DNA from: Mycobacteriales bacterium | Lineage (GTDB): Bacteria; Actinomycetota; Actinomycetes; Mycobacteriales; Mycobacteriaceae | Length of the DNA stretch: 64,000 bases | Assembly (NCBI GenBank): GCA_018376445.1 | Contig: JAHABL010000003.1 | Coordinates: 1-64,000, forward strand | Reading direction: 5' to 3' | Shown here: positions 37,493 to 46,700 of the stretch, in pieces | Numbering within the stretch: the first letter of the stretch is position 1 | How the letters are laid out: each line of letters opens with the position of its first letter | Program-made: the position numbers and the translations under genes | Notes under the pieces: generated by a model | Told to the model about the DNA's origin: nothing | What the model saw: the letters and a program-made list of their open reading frames with translations, nothing else | Database searches by the model: none

Positions 37493-38143
37493 ATGAAGTT
37501 ATTGTCACGGTGTGTAGCCGCTGCCTGTGCGACTCTCCTCACGCTAGCGTCATCCGCCACTGTGTGTACGGCTGAGCCCATCCCAGAACGCCCTGACTAT
37601 GTTCCCACCTGGCTCTGGGCTGCCCTCTACGATGAACACGCCTACCCTTCCCTGGACTGGAATAACTTTGTGGTTGTTAACGGTAAAAACGTCTACATTG
37701 GTTTCCACTACACCACTGGCTATACTTTCGACTGCGACATGGGGGCTCCTTGGGAAGAGGAGGGCGACCGCGGTATGGCATGCCTGGGCGATATGCCCAC
37801 CATGGAGGCACTTCCTTTAACCCGCAGCACCTACCCCATCCCGTCCAATAACCACCGTATTCTCACCCGCATCTCCATGAGCAATGATAGTCTTCCGGTG
37901 CGGGCGGAAGCCCCCGCCTACGTCGGCGACCCCACCTTCTACGACAACACCCCCCACTTCCCCGCCGGCCACCGCCTCTACATCCCCAAAGCCGACCCCA
38001 AAAAATTCAAAGAACTCTACGGCTACGACGAACAATACAACCGCGCCCTCGTCTGTGTCTCCAAAGACACCAACAGGTTCGGCTGCCTCCGCACCGACAA
38101 CCACGGCTTCTACCTCGACCAATACGGCACCCACACCTTCTAA
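37493..38143 (+). CDS. secreted protein, GFYLD family, copy 1
   Basis: A 216-aa exported protein with a signal peptide (MKLLSRCVAAACATLLTLAS...). Start is the ATG at 37493, with GGGAGGAACGGTC upstream; a longer in-frame start at 37454 would precede the signal peptide. The mature part has four Cys in two spaced pairs (FDCDMG, MACLGD, LVCVSK, FGCLRT) and the terminal motif DNHGFYLDQYGTHTF. The same terminal 15 residues recur in the gene at 39579. The central segment is almost identical in DNA to the truncated copy at 40307. Function unknown. Confidence 0.75.
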   Translation: MKLLSRCVAAACATLLTLASSATVCTAEPIPERPDYVPTWLWAALYDEHAYPSLDWNNFVVVNGKNVYIGFHYTTGYTFDCDMGAPWEEEGDRGMACLGDMPTMEALPLTRSTYPIPSNNHRILTRISMSNDSLPVRAEAPAYVGDPTFYDNTPHFPAGHRLYIPKADPKKFKELYGYDEQYNRALVCVSKDTNRFGCLRTDNHGFYLDQYGTHTF

Positions 38144-38328
38144 CGAATGAATACCCTCGACGCATGATTCGACATACTAAGTTCTTTAGCGCAGTAAGAA
38201 GGATGCCAACGACCTCACAAATTACACTCCGTTAGGCAGTCTCCAAGCTATGGCGACAGTATTACAGTAGACAACAAGAGGGACTATCAAATCCTGTTCC
38301 CTGGCTCCCCCCAGCAGAGGCTTCCATT

Positions 38329-39591
38329 GTGACAAAGCTAGCTTTTCCCCGAACGCTCGCAGCGTTGGCAGTAACTGTTGCTCTCGTACTCTGTCAGGCG
38401 GGCACTCCTAGCCAGGCGGACAATCTCAAGCAGGTCAGCGCCCCTGCCCCCAACCAAGCCCAAACGTCCCACTCCCCCTACCCCAGCACCATGTTCCCCG
38501 CCGACAGGATCCTCACCCGTCGCCAAGCCGAACACATGCTGCGCACCGAAATAGCAGACCTCCTCCACACACTCAAAATAACCAACGCAACCCCACCCAA
38601 AATAACATTGGAGCCCAGTTATCAATCTGACGAGAGGCCCGATAGACCCACCAATAAACAATCGTGGCTTGAAGCATACTCCGATATACACAGATACCTG
38701 GACGAGACCGGTAAAGGCATCCAATACAAGGACGCCGTCCGACTCACCAAAAACTCTCAATGGACCACGTACACGGGGGGATACCTTATTGATGCCCATT
38801 TCATTAATTCAGCGGGTACCGTCCAGTGTTACCTCACTATTGACTACTCGCGTAGTCCTAACGAGGATAATCGTCCTAACTATCAGGCCATGACCTGTTT
38901 GACCGGCTTGTATATCGTGAGAAACGGGCGATTGAAAGAAGTTCCACCGCAACGCCGGAACTCACGTAAGTACTCCTGGAGACGCTCCCCACACCAAACA
39001 CGCCTATGGAAGACACACGCTAACCAAAGAAGACTACAAACGGCAGCGGAATTCGTCCACGCCCTCAACGGCACAAACTTTGACGGCTTCTACACGCTCG
39101 GCCCCATGTCTGAAATTACTTTCGGATTCACAACGAAAGTAAAGATGCCCTTCGTCGAAGACGCACTAAGAGAAGCGGGCTGGCGCATAGATGTGTACAC
39201 AGACCCGAAAGTAGGAGTTTCTGAATATACCGTTTTTAAAGGTCCATTACGCTGCTATTTTGAGGACCATTTCGGCATTAACGATGAGTCGGCAGACCCA
39301 CCTCTAGACAGAGACCTGCTTGTCGACTGCACATCAATCGCATCAGACATCTTGTACAACCCATTCACGAGCATCCCCATCGACTACACCTTGTATATTG
39401 CGGCTAACACTATCGGCAGAGCGCTCCCCCGCCCAGTCTTCGATGACCTCTATCAAGCCTACAATCGGCCTGTTCTCTTCCAACCTGAAGACCTCCCCGA
39501 CATCAACTTCGCACCTAAACACGGCTGGTGGTACGAAACCGACTACACCCCCAGCTGGGCAATAACAGTAGACAGGTCATGGGGCGCCTAG
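38329..39591 (+). CDS. secreted protein of unknown function with internal repeat
   Basis: A 420-aa exported protein. It starts at GTG 38329 with AGAGG upstream; the hydrophobic segment LAALAVTVALVLCQAG is a signal peptide, and a lipobox is not convincing. The middle and C-terminal thirds look like two diverged copies of one unit: TVQCYLTIDYSR ... AMTCLTG and PLRCYFEDHFG ... LVDCTS, each with a Cys pair about 25 residues apart. The sequence is less GC-biased than its emb neighbours. The next gene starts before this one ends, so they are probably co-translated. No family recognised. Confidence 0.6.
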   Translation: MTKLAFPRTLAALAVTVALVLCQAGTPSQADNLKQVSAPAPNQAQTSHSPYPSTMFPADRILTRRQAEHMLRTEIADLLHTLKITNATPPKITLEPSYQSDERPDRPTNKQSWLEAYSDIHRYLDETGKGIQYKDAVRLTKNSQWTTYTGGYLIDAHFINSAGTVQCYLTIDYSRSPNEDNRPNYQAMTCLTGLYIVRNGRLKEVPPQRRNSRKYSWRRSPHQTRLWKTHANQRRLQTAAEFVHALNGTNFDGFYTLGPMSEITFGFTTKVKMPFVEDALREAGWRIDVYTDPKVGVSEYTVFKGPLRCYFEDHFGINDESADPPLDRDLLVDCTSIASDILYNPFTSIPIDYTLYIAANTIGRALPRPVFDDLYQAYNRPVLFQPEDLPDINFAPKHGWWYETDYTPSWAITVDRSWGA

Positions 39592-40265
39592 AACATATCA
39601 TGCCCGGTTTTCTTACTACCCTTGCCGCCAGTGTTCTTGCTGGAGTAATGACGTTGTCCGCTACCGGATGCACGACTCATGTGCCGGAGAAACCGGATAA
39701 GATTCCTCAAGTGATGTGGGATCTCTTGTGGGACCAGGACCAGTTGAAGGAAGCCGATAAAACCTTCTACCTCAACTCCTATAACGGGGTGGACTACACC
39801 ACGTACATGTTCCGCAGCACCAACCTCTACCCCCTTGAATGCGATGCGAGCGGCACCGACCCCGCCGATGGTTACCAGGTCTTTGGTTGCCAAGGCAAGG
39901 TCCCTCTGCCCGGAACACAATATGCTCCTCTTCTCAGCCCCATCCCGTCTACTCATCTCCCCACCGCCTACATGGGGACAGGATCCGCGCCAGAGTCTGG
40001 TTCTATAGGCTTTGGTCTTCAACGCCCCGAACCGATGAACGCCTACGGTAAAGCCATCGAAGTTCTCCCTGTTGGCTCCAAACTTGTCTTCCCCAAAAAA
40101 GACCCCCAAGCCTTCAAAAACGACGTTGAATATTACTACGCGCAGCGTGAGCACCTCTACAACAGAAAACTCGTCTGCGCCGTCCCCACCCACACCAGCA
40201 TCGGCTGCATCCGCTCCGACAACCACGGCTTCTACCTCGACCAGTACGGCACCCACACCTTCTAG
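39579..40265 (+). CDS. secreted lipoprotein, GFYLD family, copy 2
   Basis: Paralogue of the 37493 protein, 228 aa. The start at 39579 gives MGRLEHIMPGFLTT, with a basic residue ahead of the hydrophobic core; the ATG at 39600 would lack it. A lipobox-like SATGC follows, so it may be lipid-anchored, unlike copy 1. The mature part keeps the Pro-rich entry (PEKPDKIPQVMWDLLW) and the same four Cys. It ends NRKLVC ... IGCIRSDNHGFYLDQ. The last ~47 coding bases are nearly identical to copy 1, far more alike than the middles, which suggests gene conversion. The start overlaps the previous gene by 13 bases. Confidence 0.7.
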   Translation: MGRLEHIMPGFLTTLAASVLAGVMTLSATGCTTHVPEKPDKIPQVMWDLLWDQDQLKEADKTFYLNSYNGVDYTTYMFRSTNLYPLECDASGTDPADGYQVFGCQGKVPLPGTQYAPLLSPIPSTHLPTAYMGTGSAPESGSIGFGLQRPEPMNAYGKAIEVLPVGSKLVFPKKDPQAFKNDVEYYYAQREHLYNRKLVCAVPTHTSIGCIRSDNHGFYLDQYGTHTF

Positions 40266-40306
40266 TCAGTAGCCGCAGCATCATATGAGAAAAGGTAGGA
40301 ACGGTC

Positions 40307-40660
40307 ATGAGGTTCTTATCCCATTGCGTAGTCGCTGCCTGTGCAGCTTTCCTCACACTAGCGTCATCCACTACCGCCTGCTCTGCTGAGCCCATCCCAG
40401 AACGCCCTGCCTATGTGCCTTCGTGGTTGTGGTCAGCTCTTTATGACAGTAAGGCCTACCCCTCCCTGGACTGGAATAACTTTGTGGTTGTCAACGGTAA
40501 AAACGTCTACATTGGTTTCCACTACACCACTGGCTATACTTTCGACTGCGACATGGGGGCTCCTTGGGAAGAGGCGGGCGACCGTGGCATGGGGTGCCTG
40601 GGATATATGCCCACTATGGGGGCACTTCCTTTAACCCGCAGCACCTACCCCATCCCATGA
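40307..40660 (+). CDS. truncated duplicate of the GFYLD-family protein
   Basis: A 117-aa product that equals the N-terminal half of the 37493 protein. The ribosome site AGGAACGGTC, signal peptide, PIPERPxYVPxWLW and a ~200-base stretch around 40455-40658 are almost the same at DNA level. Similarity stops abruptly at STYPIP, where a TGA follows. The second Cys pair and the GFYLD tail are lost. The broken copy could still be secreted but probably lacks a fold; it is best seen as a recent partial duplication. Confidence 0.65.
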   Translation: MRFLSHCVVAACAAFLTLASSTTACSAEPIPERPAYVPSWLWSALYDSKAYPSLDWNNFVVVNGKNVYIGFHYTTGYTFDCDMGAPWEEAGDRGMGCLGYMPTMGALPLTRSTYPIP

Positions 40661-40755
40661 CTACCATGATGACTGGCAAACAGACTCCCCAAACTCCAAA
40701 GACATGGCTGTTTTGTGCACGTGTACTACCCAGGAGAGCCACGGAAGTGAATGAC

Positions 40756-41160
40756 ATGTCTTCTTATGCTCATAGGTTTCGTAGGCTCGCCGCCATCGCA
40801 CTTAGCCTCACACTACTCACCGGAATCGCAACAGTAATCCCCCAAAGCCGCGCACTACTCGTCAACCGCCCCTACTGCGCTAGCCTCTATCGCACATATC
40901 TGCCTCATGGGGAATATGACTACCGCTTCAACTACAAACTTGGACTCATGTGGGAGTCACTGCACACTGCAACCCGAACAATCGAAATCCCCCACGACCC
41001 TAGAGTCGACACTGTCTACGAAGCGATTCTCCTCTCCCACGCCATTGGAACGCCTAACTATGACATAGACGAAATATCCACAGTCTGGGATAAATTTTGC
41101 CGTGTAGGAGACTATTTTATCTTTAGGGTTGACGATGAATACGGACCACTTCACTACTAG
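40756..41160 (+). CDS. small membrane-anchored two-Cys protein (1 of 3)
   Basis: 134 aa. A basic N-terminus and one hydrophobic segment (LAAIALSLTLLTGIATVI) are followed by an outside domain. That domain has one Cys just after the anchor (PYCASLY, residue 41) and one near the end (WDKFC, residue 115). AGGAG and GGAAG sites lie upstream; a GTG at 40747 is an alternative start. It overlaps the next gene by 26 bases. With the two following genes it forms a tight three-gene set of the same layout. No family recognised. Confidence 0.6.
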   Translation: MSSYAHRFRRLAAIALSLTLLTGIATVIPQSRALLVNRPYCASLYRTYLPHGEYDYRFNYKLGLMWESLHTATRTIEIPHDPRVDTVYEAILLSHAIGTPNYDIDEISTVWDKFCRVGDYFIFRVDDEYGPLHY

Positions 41161-41512
41161 ACGCGCCACTCTTGTTCTCTGCCTGTGTCTGGGGCTTATT
41201 TTTGGTATCACTATCCCGCTGAGTGTGGAAAACACGCGTCTTACCGATCGCGACTTCTGCCAGGCTCTCCCCACCCGGCTCCCTCTCGATACCACGCCTT
41301 CAACCCCCGCCGACGCCGTTAGCACCATGGCGTCCCTGCGCAGTACCTATCACCTCAGCAACAAAGCCCAACTCCTCACCTCCTTCTACATGATCTTCGC
41401 CATCCACCACCACAACATCTACAACGAATACCCCCACCACACCCACTACCTCACCCGCGCAGAAAAAACAGCCCTCCACGACATCTACCAGCACTGCGGA
41501 CTACCACAATGA
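41135..41512 (+). CDS. small membrane-anchored two-Cys protein (2 of 3)
   Basis: 125 aa from the ATG at 41135, with AGGG just upstream inside the preceding gene. It has the same plan as its neighbours: basic start, hydrophobic anchor (LVLCLCLGLIFGITI), Cys soon after it (DFCQAL, residue 42) and a terminal Cys (YQHC, residue 121). In between are STYHLSN and a His-rich patch (AIHHHN ... YPHHTHY), which could bind metal. Its TGA overlaps the next ATG by four bases (ATGA), a sign of coupled translation. Confidence 0.6.
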   Translation: MNTDHFTTRRATLVLCLCLGLIFGITIPLSVENTRLTDRDFCQALPTRLPLDTTPSTPADAVSTMASLRSTYHLSNKAQLLTSFYMIFAIHHHNIYNEYPHHTHYLTRAEKTALHDIYQHCGLPQ

Positions 41513-41946
41513 GTGCACACACCTCCCTGCAACACCTCAAAACACTCCCCCTCGCAGCACTTGCCAGCATAGTGTTCGCCACCAGCCTCCTAGTAGGTAC
41601 CGGCCTCGGCTTCGGATTCCGCGCCGCCCACCACACCCTCGCCGACGCGCACAGTTGCCTCACCATACACGACAACCTCTGGAACACCTACCGCAACCAC
41701 CCAGATACTCTCACCCGACAACTCGCGCTCGAAGAAACCTACCAACTCCACGACATCCGCGCCGCCAAACACGTCTCCCCCACCATCCGCCAACTCACCA
41801 CCACCATCCTCAGCCTCGACGCCATCTACATCGACTCCACCAACCCCGACTACACCACACCCCCACTGACACCCACCCAATACACCCACTACACCCACCT
41901 TCTCGCAAAAAACCGCACCGCAATCCGCCACCTCTGCTACAAATAA
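41509..41946 (+). CDS. small membrane-anchored two-Cys protein (3 of 3)
   Basis: 145 aa. Hydrophobic anchor LAALASIVFATSLLVGTGLG, a Cys after it (AHSCLTI, residue 50) and a terminal Cys (IRHLCYK, residue 143). EETYQLHD aligns with STYHLSN of the previous protein, supporting common descent. The outer part is rich in Thr, His and Tyr (TPTQYTHYTHLL). The start overlaps the previous stop. Function unknown. Confidence 0.6.
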   Translation: MSAHTSLQHLKTLPLAALASIVFATSLLVGTGLGFGFRAAHHTLADAHSCLTIHDNLWNTYRNHPDTLTRQLALEETYQLHDIRAAKHVSPTIRQLTTTILSLDAIYIDSTNPDYTTPPLTPTQYTHYTHLLAKNRTAIRHLCYK

Positions 41947-42094
41947 AAACTAGTCAGCAGACCACTCCCCACTCTCAGCACCGTAGCTCCCCGATCAAGA
42001 AAGCACCCCGCCCGCCTAGGGACGCGGCCCAACCACACAGCAACCCCCACGAATCCCCAATAGAAGAACACACCACGGAAAAGGAGCCCATTCT

Positions 42095-42511
42095 ATGCCG
42101 GGAATGTTTGAGCTCATGTTTTCCGTACTACTGTCTCTCCTCTGTATCTTCGTGGTATTTCGCTCCCACCGACTCAGCGAACACAGCCCACAATCCCGCC
42201 TCTTACTGTCTTTAGCAGCAGCGCTTATTGTTCTGCCGGGCAGCATCCTGGTGTCGACAGCATTAGAACAGGGTTTTAAACTGCGCAACAGACCACAGGT
42301 CATCCTCATCTTCGCTGCCGTCATTATCGTCGTGGCAGTTATTCTACTTTTTATCTCCATACGGCCATCCACCTGGAAAGGATGGCTAAAACTCGTGTTC
42401 CTTGTCCTCGCGGTCTGTTGTATAGGAGCATACTGCTGGCTACAAGTGATGGTTATCTACATGGGCTCCTATAACCCACTAGAACTCGCCAAATACATAG
42501 GACCCACATAA
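42095..42511 (+). CDS. small polytopic membrane protein
   Basis: 138 aa with four hydrophobic helices (MFSVLLSLLCIFVVF, LLLSLAAALIVLPGSIL, VILIFAAVIIVVAVILLF, LVFLVLAVCCIGAYCW) and short basic loops. AAAAGGAG precedes the ATG. It ends the accessory group and may be separately transcribed, as 148 bases lie between it and the two-Cys operon. No family recognised. Confidence 0.6.
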   Translation: MPGMFELMFSVLLSLLCIFVVFRSHRLSEHSPQSRLLLSLAAALIVLPGSILVSTALEQGFKLRNRPQVILIFAAVIIVVAVILLFISIRPSTWKGWLKLVFLVLAVCCIGAYCWLQVMVIYMGSYNPLELAKYIGPT

Positions 42512-42515
42512 CCCC

Positions 42516-42680
42516 CTAACGGCGTGCTACCCGTAAGTCATAAAGCTCCTGCATGTTCACCCATATTGCAGGAGCCCTAGAGAATAACTTCCCTAGTCGC
42601 GAAGCTGCATCAGCAGCACTGTCCGCTTCACCATGAACGACTCTAGAAACGTGATACCCGCTCAACCCGATGTCGCTTGT
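42516..42680 (-). pseudogene. relic of a HigA-type antitoxin
   Basis: Read on the minus strand, this gives GLSGYHVSRVVHGEAD then DAASRLGKLFSRAPAIWVNMQ and ELYDL. That is the C-terminal half of the XRE/HigA antitoxin family (recognition helix, then RLGKxF...WxNxQxxYDL). The N-terminal half is missing and no HigB toxin gene is next to it, so this is a remnant. Confidence 0.55.
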
Positions 42681-42732
42681 CAGCCGATACTGACTTTTAA
42701 TACGAATGGAATAGACAGAGGAAGGAACCTGA

Positions 42733-42843
42733 CGAGCTTCCACAAGAGTATCAGCCTCCAATACCAGCATCGCACGCCGTCTAGGTATCAGCCGCAACAC
42801 TCTCTACAGAAAACTCGCTACCCCCAAAGAGATCATGGCCTGA
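42733..42843 (+). pseudogene. relic of a serine recombinase C-terminus
   Basis: The plus strand reads ASNTSIARRLGISRNTLYRK and LATPKEIMA to a TGA at 42841. This is the helix-turn-helix end of resolvase/invertase family recombinases. Upstream sequence has a stop at 42730 and no catalytic domain. It sits back to back with the HigA relic. The remaining bases to 43062 contain nothing I can assign. Confidence 0.5.
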
Positions 42844-43062
42844 TGACTCGATAAGTGTTCTCATACAGCAAGAAGCATGGTAAAGTCCGCTCCCAACGAG
42901 TAGCGACCAGCCGAACACTCACATCTTCTGCCATCTCGCTCATCCTTCCTCAAGACCTTTATCCCCATCAATCGTCTTAAGTGGCCGAGCATCTTTTACC
43001 GGCTGCGGACCGGCGACCACCGACACCGATTCTGTTGGGGTTGGGTTACCAATCGGAGCAGA

Positions 43063-43707
43063 TTAGCGGCCCATCTTGATGCCATAAGTCACAAGATAAT
43101 CCACACAATTGTCGATTTCGTCAAAGATATAGGCACGAGCAAGCAAGTCGTTAAAACGCTCCGACACCCCTTTGTTGCCCTCCTCATAAGGAACAGCAAG
43201 GACTGTACTATCGCCGAGAAGAATATTCGCAGACAATAGCGCGGTGCGTTTATTACCATCGCCGAATGGTTGCGCCTTCGCCAACAACACAAAAAGTGCT
43301 GCTGCTTGACGGCTTGCAGAGGACTCCCGCTCTGCTCGTCGGATGAGATTTCTCAGACCTGCTAAGTTAGTCCCGGCAGGCCGGTGGTCACCATAAACAG
43401 TCGCCACACCAATGTTGCTGTCATCTGTTCTAAAAACGCCCGGATACAGCGCTGCTGAACGGGTCATAGCGGCATTGACCTCGACGATTGCTTCTGCAGT
43501 AACAGGCTTCCTAGCAGCCCGATACTGGACGACAATATGTGCCGCATCTCGAAGATCTTGCAATAACTGAAGATCTGCTCTGCTAGAAATCTGTGTGACG
43601 TCGCCATTCTCAAGAAACGTCAATGTGGCCAGATGGCCGCTTCGGAGATTATCAAACACCTTTCCGGCTGTGTAGATAACGTCCGACAGCTCCCTCGTCT
43701 GCATCAT
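43063..43707 (-). CDS. Fic-domain protein with altered active-site motif
   Basis: 214 aa from the ATG pair at 43707/43704; GGAGG lies just upstream, whereas the open frame to 43800 is only the divergent promoter region. The Fic core shows NAAMTRSAALYPGVFR (typical N-terminal helix) and the motif AQPFGDGNKRTALL at about residues 145-158. In active Fic AMP-transferases or Doc kinases this reads HPFxDGN(G/K)R, so the catalytic His is Gln here (about residue 146). The rest of the anion-binding loop is intact. It may be an inactive or altered enzyme, or an antitoxin-like remnant. It is divergent from the Emb gene, with 91 bases between starts. Confidence 0.75.
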   Translation of the reverse strand: MMQTRELSDVIYTAGKVFDNLRSGHLATLTFLENGDVTQISSRADLQLLQDLRDAAHIVVQYRAARKPVTAEAIVEVNAAMTRSAALYPGVFRTDDSNIGVATVYGDHRPAGTNLAGLRNLIRRAERESSASRQAAALFVLLAKAQPFGDGNKRTALLSANILLGDSTVLAVPYEEGNKGVSERFNDLLARAYIFDEIDNCVDYLVTYGIKMGR

Positions 43708-43798
43708 CCCTACACCTCCACATACGACAGGTCCGCTACATTGTCCTGCCCCCGGTAACGTGTTCGAGAATAGCAGCTCGGTGGGTAGAATTGTGGGC

Positions 43799-46700
43799 AT
43801 GTCTGAGCCTGCACCTCACATGCCCCGCCACGCCGACACCACCGGCCCCGCCGAGCCCACACAGGCAGCCCCCGCGCAGCACACCACCCCCACCACAAAG
43901 CGCCGGACCGCACCCGCTTTCTGGAACCTCAAAGCCGCCCGGCTCACCGCCGCCATCACCGGCTTCCTCGGCATGGTCCTCTTCATCCTCGCCCCCTTCC
44001 TGCCGGTCAACCAGACCACCGCCACCCTCACCTGGCCGCAGAACAAGAGCGTCAAAAGCGTAGAGGCGCCGCTCATCGCACACAGCCCCCAAAGCATCAC
44101 CCTGGATGTACCGTTCTCGGCCGTACACGCCATGAAAGGCCAAAAAGACGGCATCATCGCCAGCACCCTCCCCGGACAATCCACCCAAGCCACCCGGCGC
44201 GGCCTCTTCGTCCGCGTCTCCGAACGCACCGTGGACGTCCTCTCCCGCGACACCCCCCTCGTCACCCTCAGCAGGTCAGACGTCGAAGCCGCCCACAACG
44301 GCACCATCCACGTTGACGTAGACAAGAACGGTGCCCGCGCCACCGTCACCGGCCTCAGCGCACCCGTCACCTACACCTCCGACGACTCCCACCTCCGCCC
44401 CATCACCATGGGCATCTTCTCCGACCTTCCCCTGGACACCCCGCAGGCAGCCGTCCAGAACATGAAGATCACCGTCCACATCGACACCCGCTTCACCACC
44501 GAACCCACCCTGGTGAAACTCCTCGCCATGATCTTCGGCGTACTCTGTATGATCCTCAGCTGGATCGCCCTGGCCCGCATCGATGCGATCGTCCAACCCA
44601 CCCCCTTCGCCCCCACAGGCTACATCCGCGCTGACGGCACCATCCGCAGCCACTGGCGCAGCTTCACCGCCCTCGATGCCGTCGTCTACGCCCTCCTCAT
44701 CATCTGGCACTTCATCGGCGCCAACACCTCCGACGACGGCTACATCCACACCATGGTGCGAGTAGCCAACCAAGACGCCGGCTACATGGCCAACTACTAC
44801 CGCTGGTACGGCGTCACCGAATCCCCCTTCGGCTCCCCCTACTACGACATCCTGCAAGGCTTCGCCGCCGCCAACCCCACCAGCCCCTTCGTGCGGCTTC
44901 CCGCCCTCATCTGCGCCATCATCACCTGGATGCTCATCTCCAAGGCCATCATCCCCCGCCTCGGTGAAGGCCTCCACGCCCGCAAGATCACCACCTGGAC
45001 CGCCGCCGGCGTCTTCCTCATGTTCCACATGGCCTTCAACAACGGCATGCGGCCCGAACCGTTCGTCGCCATGATGGCCATCCTCACCTGGGCACTGCTC
45101 GAAAAGAGCATCACCACCCACCGGATGCTGCCCGCCACCGCCGCCGTCCTCACCGCCGCCCTCGCCCTCTCCGGCAACCCCACCGGCCTCATGGCAGTCG
45201 CCGCCCTCGCCGTCTCCATCCGGCCCCTCCTCCACATCATCCGCGAACGCCGCCCCCACGTTGGCCTCGCCGCCCAAATCGGCCCCATCGGCGCCTCCGG
45301 CTTCGCCGTCCTCACCTGCGTCTTCGGCGACCACAACATTGGCGCCGTCATGGAAGCCACCCGCGTCCGCGGCGAAATCGGCCCCAACATGCCGTGGTAC
45401 CGCGAAGTCCTCCGCTACTTCTGGCTCTCCATCCAAACCGTTGACGGGTCCATGTCCCGCCGCCTTGCCGTCTTCACCATGCTGTTCTGCCTCATCGTGG
45501 TGACGGTCGTCCTGCTCCGCAACCGCGAAATCCGCGGCACCCTCCCCGGACCCAGCTGGCGCGCCCTCGGCATCACCTACGGCACCCTCCTCCTCATGAC
45601 ATTCAGCCCCACCAAGTGGACCCACCACTTCGGCGCCTACGCTGGCATCGCCCCCGTCCTCGCCGCCCTCGCCGCCCTCGCCATCGGCAACACCGCCCTG
45701 CACTCCCGCCGCAACCGCAGCCTCGTACTGGGCGCCATGGGCTTCGTCCTGGCCTTCTCCCTCGCCACCGTCAACGACTGGTGGTTCGTCAGCCAATACC
45801 ACATCCCCTGGTTCGACAAAGTCCCCCAAATCCACGGGGTGGAATTCTTCAAGATCGTCATGGTCGTCGCCGTCATCGCCTTCCTCGTAGCAGGCTGGCA
45901 GCACGTCACCCAAGACTTCACCGAAACCAAAGAACCCTCCACCGCCAAAGGCCGCGAACGCCTCCGCACCCTCGCCGCCGCACCCATCACCGTCGTCGCC
46001 TGGTTCACCGTCGTCTTCTACCTCCTGAGCTTCGGCAAAGCCGCCATCTCCCAACACCCCGCCTACTCCATCGCCAAAGGCAACCTAGGAGTACTAGCCG
46101 ACCACAGCTGCATGATGGCAGACGACGTCCTCGTCGAACCCGACCCCAACAAAGGCATGCTGAAACCCCTCCCCCACCAGCAGTGGGAACGCACCCCCGA
46201 AGACAATAACCCCATCGCCCGCGGCCCGCTCGCCGGACCCGGCACCTACAACTTCGAAGCCTGGGGCGTCCCCGACCGCGTCCAAGCCGACCCCGTCTTC
46301 GTCCAACAAGGCACCGCCGGCACCAACTACAAGCCCGAAGTGCCCCCCACCAAACAAAGCGGCCAACCCGGCGGCAGCGAAGGCGGCCTAGACCCCAACC
46401 TGGGCGTCAACGGCTCCCGCGCCAAACTGCCCTTCGGCCTCAACCCCCAAACCACCCCCGTACTGGGCTCCTTCCAATACGGCGCCCAACACTCCGCCAA
46501 ACTCCAAACCGCCTGGTACAGCCTACCCAAGGCAGACCCCGAGCACCCCGTCATCGTGTTCACCGCCGCCGGGCGCCTCAAGTACCTCAACGTCAACGGC
46601 ATCGAATACTACGGACAACCCGTCTACCTGCAATACGGCATCACCCAACCGGACGGCTCGGTGAAGATGCTCGGCCAAGTCCTCCCCTACGACGTCGGCC

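Noticed and set aside
44276..46057. 593-aa open frame opposite the EmbC-like gene
   Set aside because: Glycine/aspartate-rich shadow caused by C-rich codons of the real gene.
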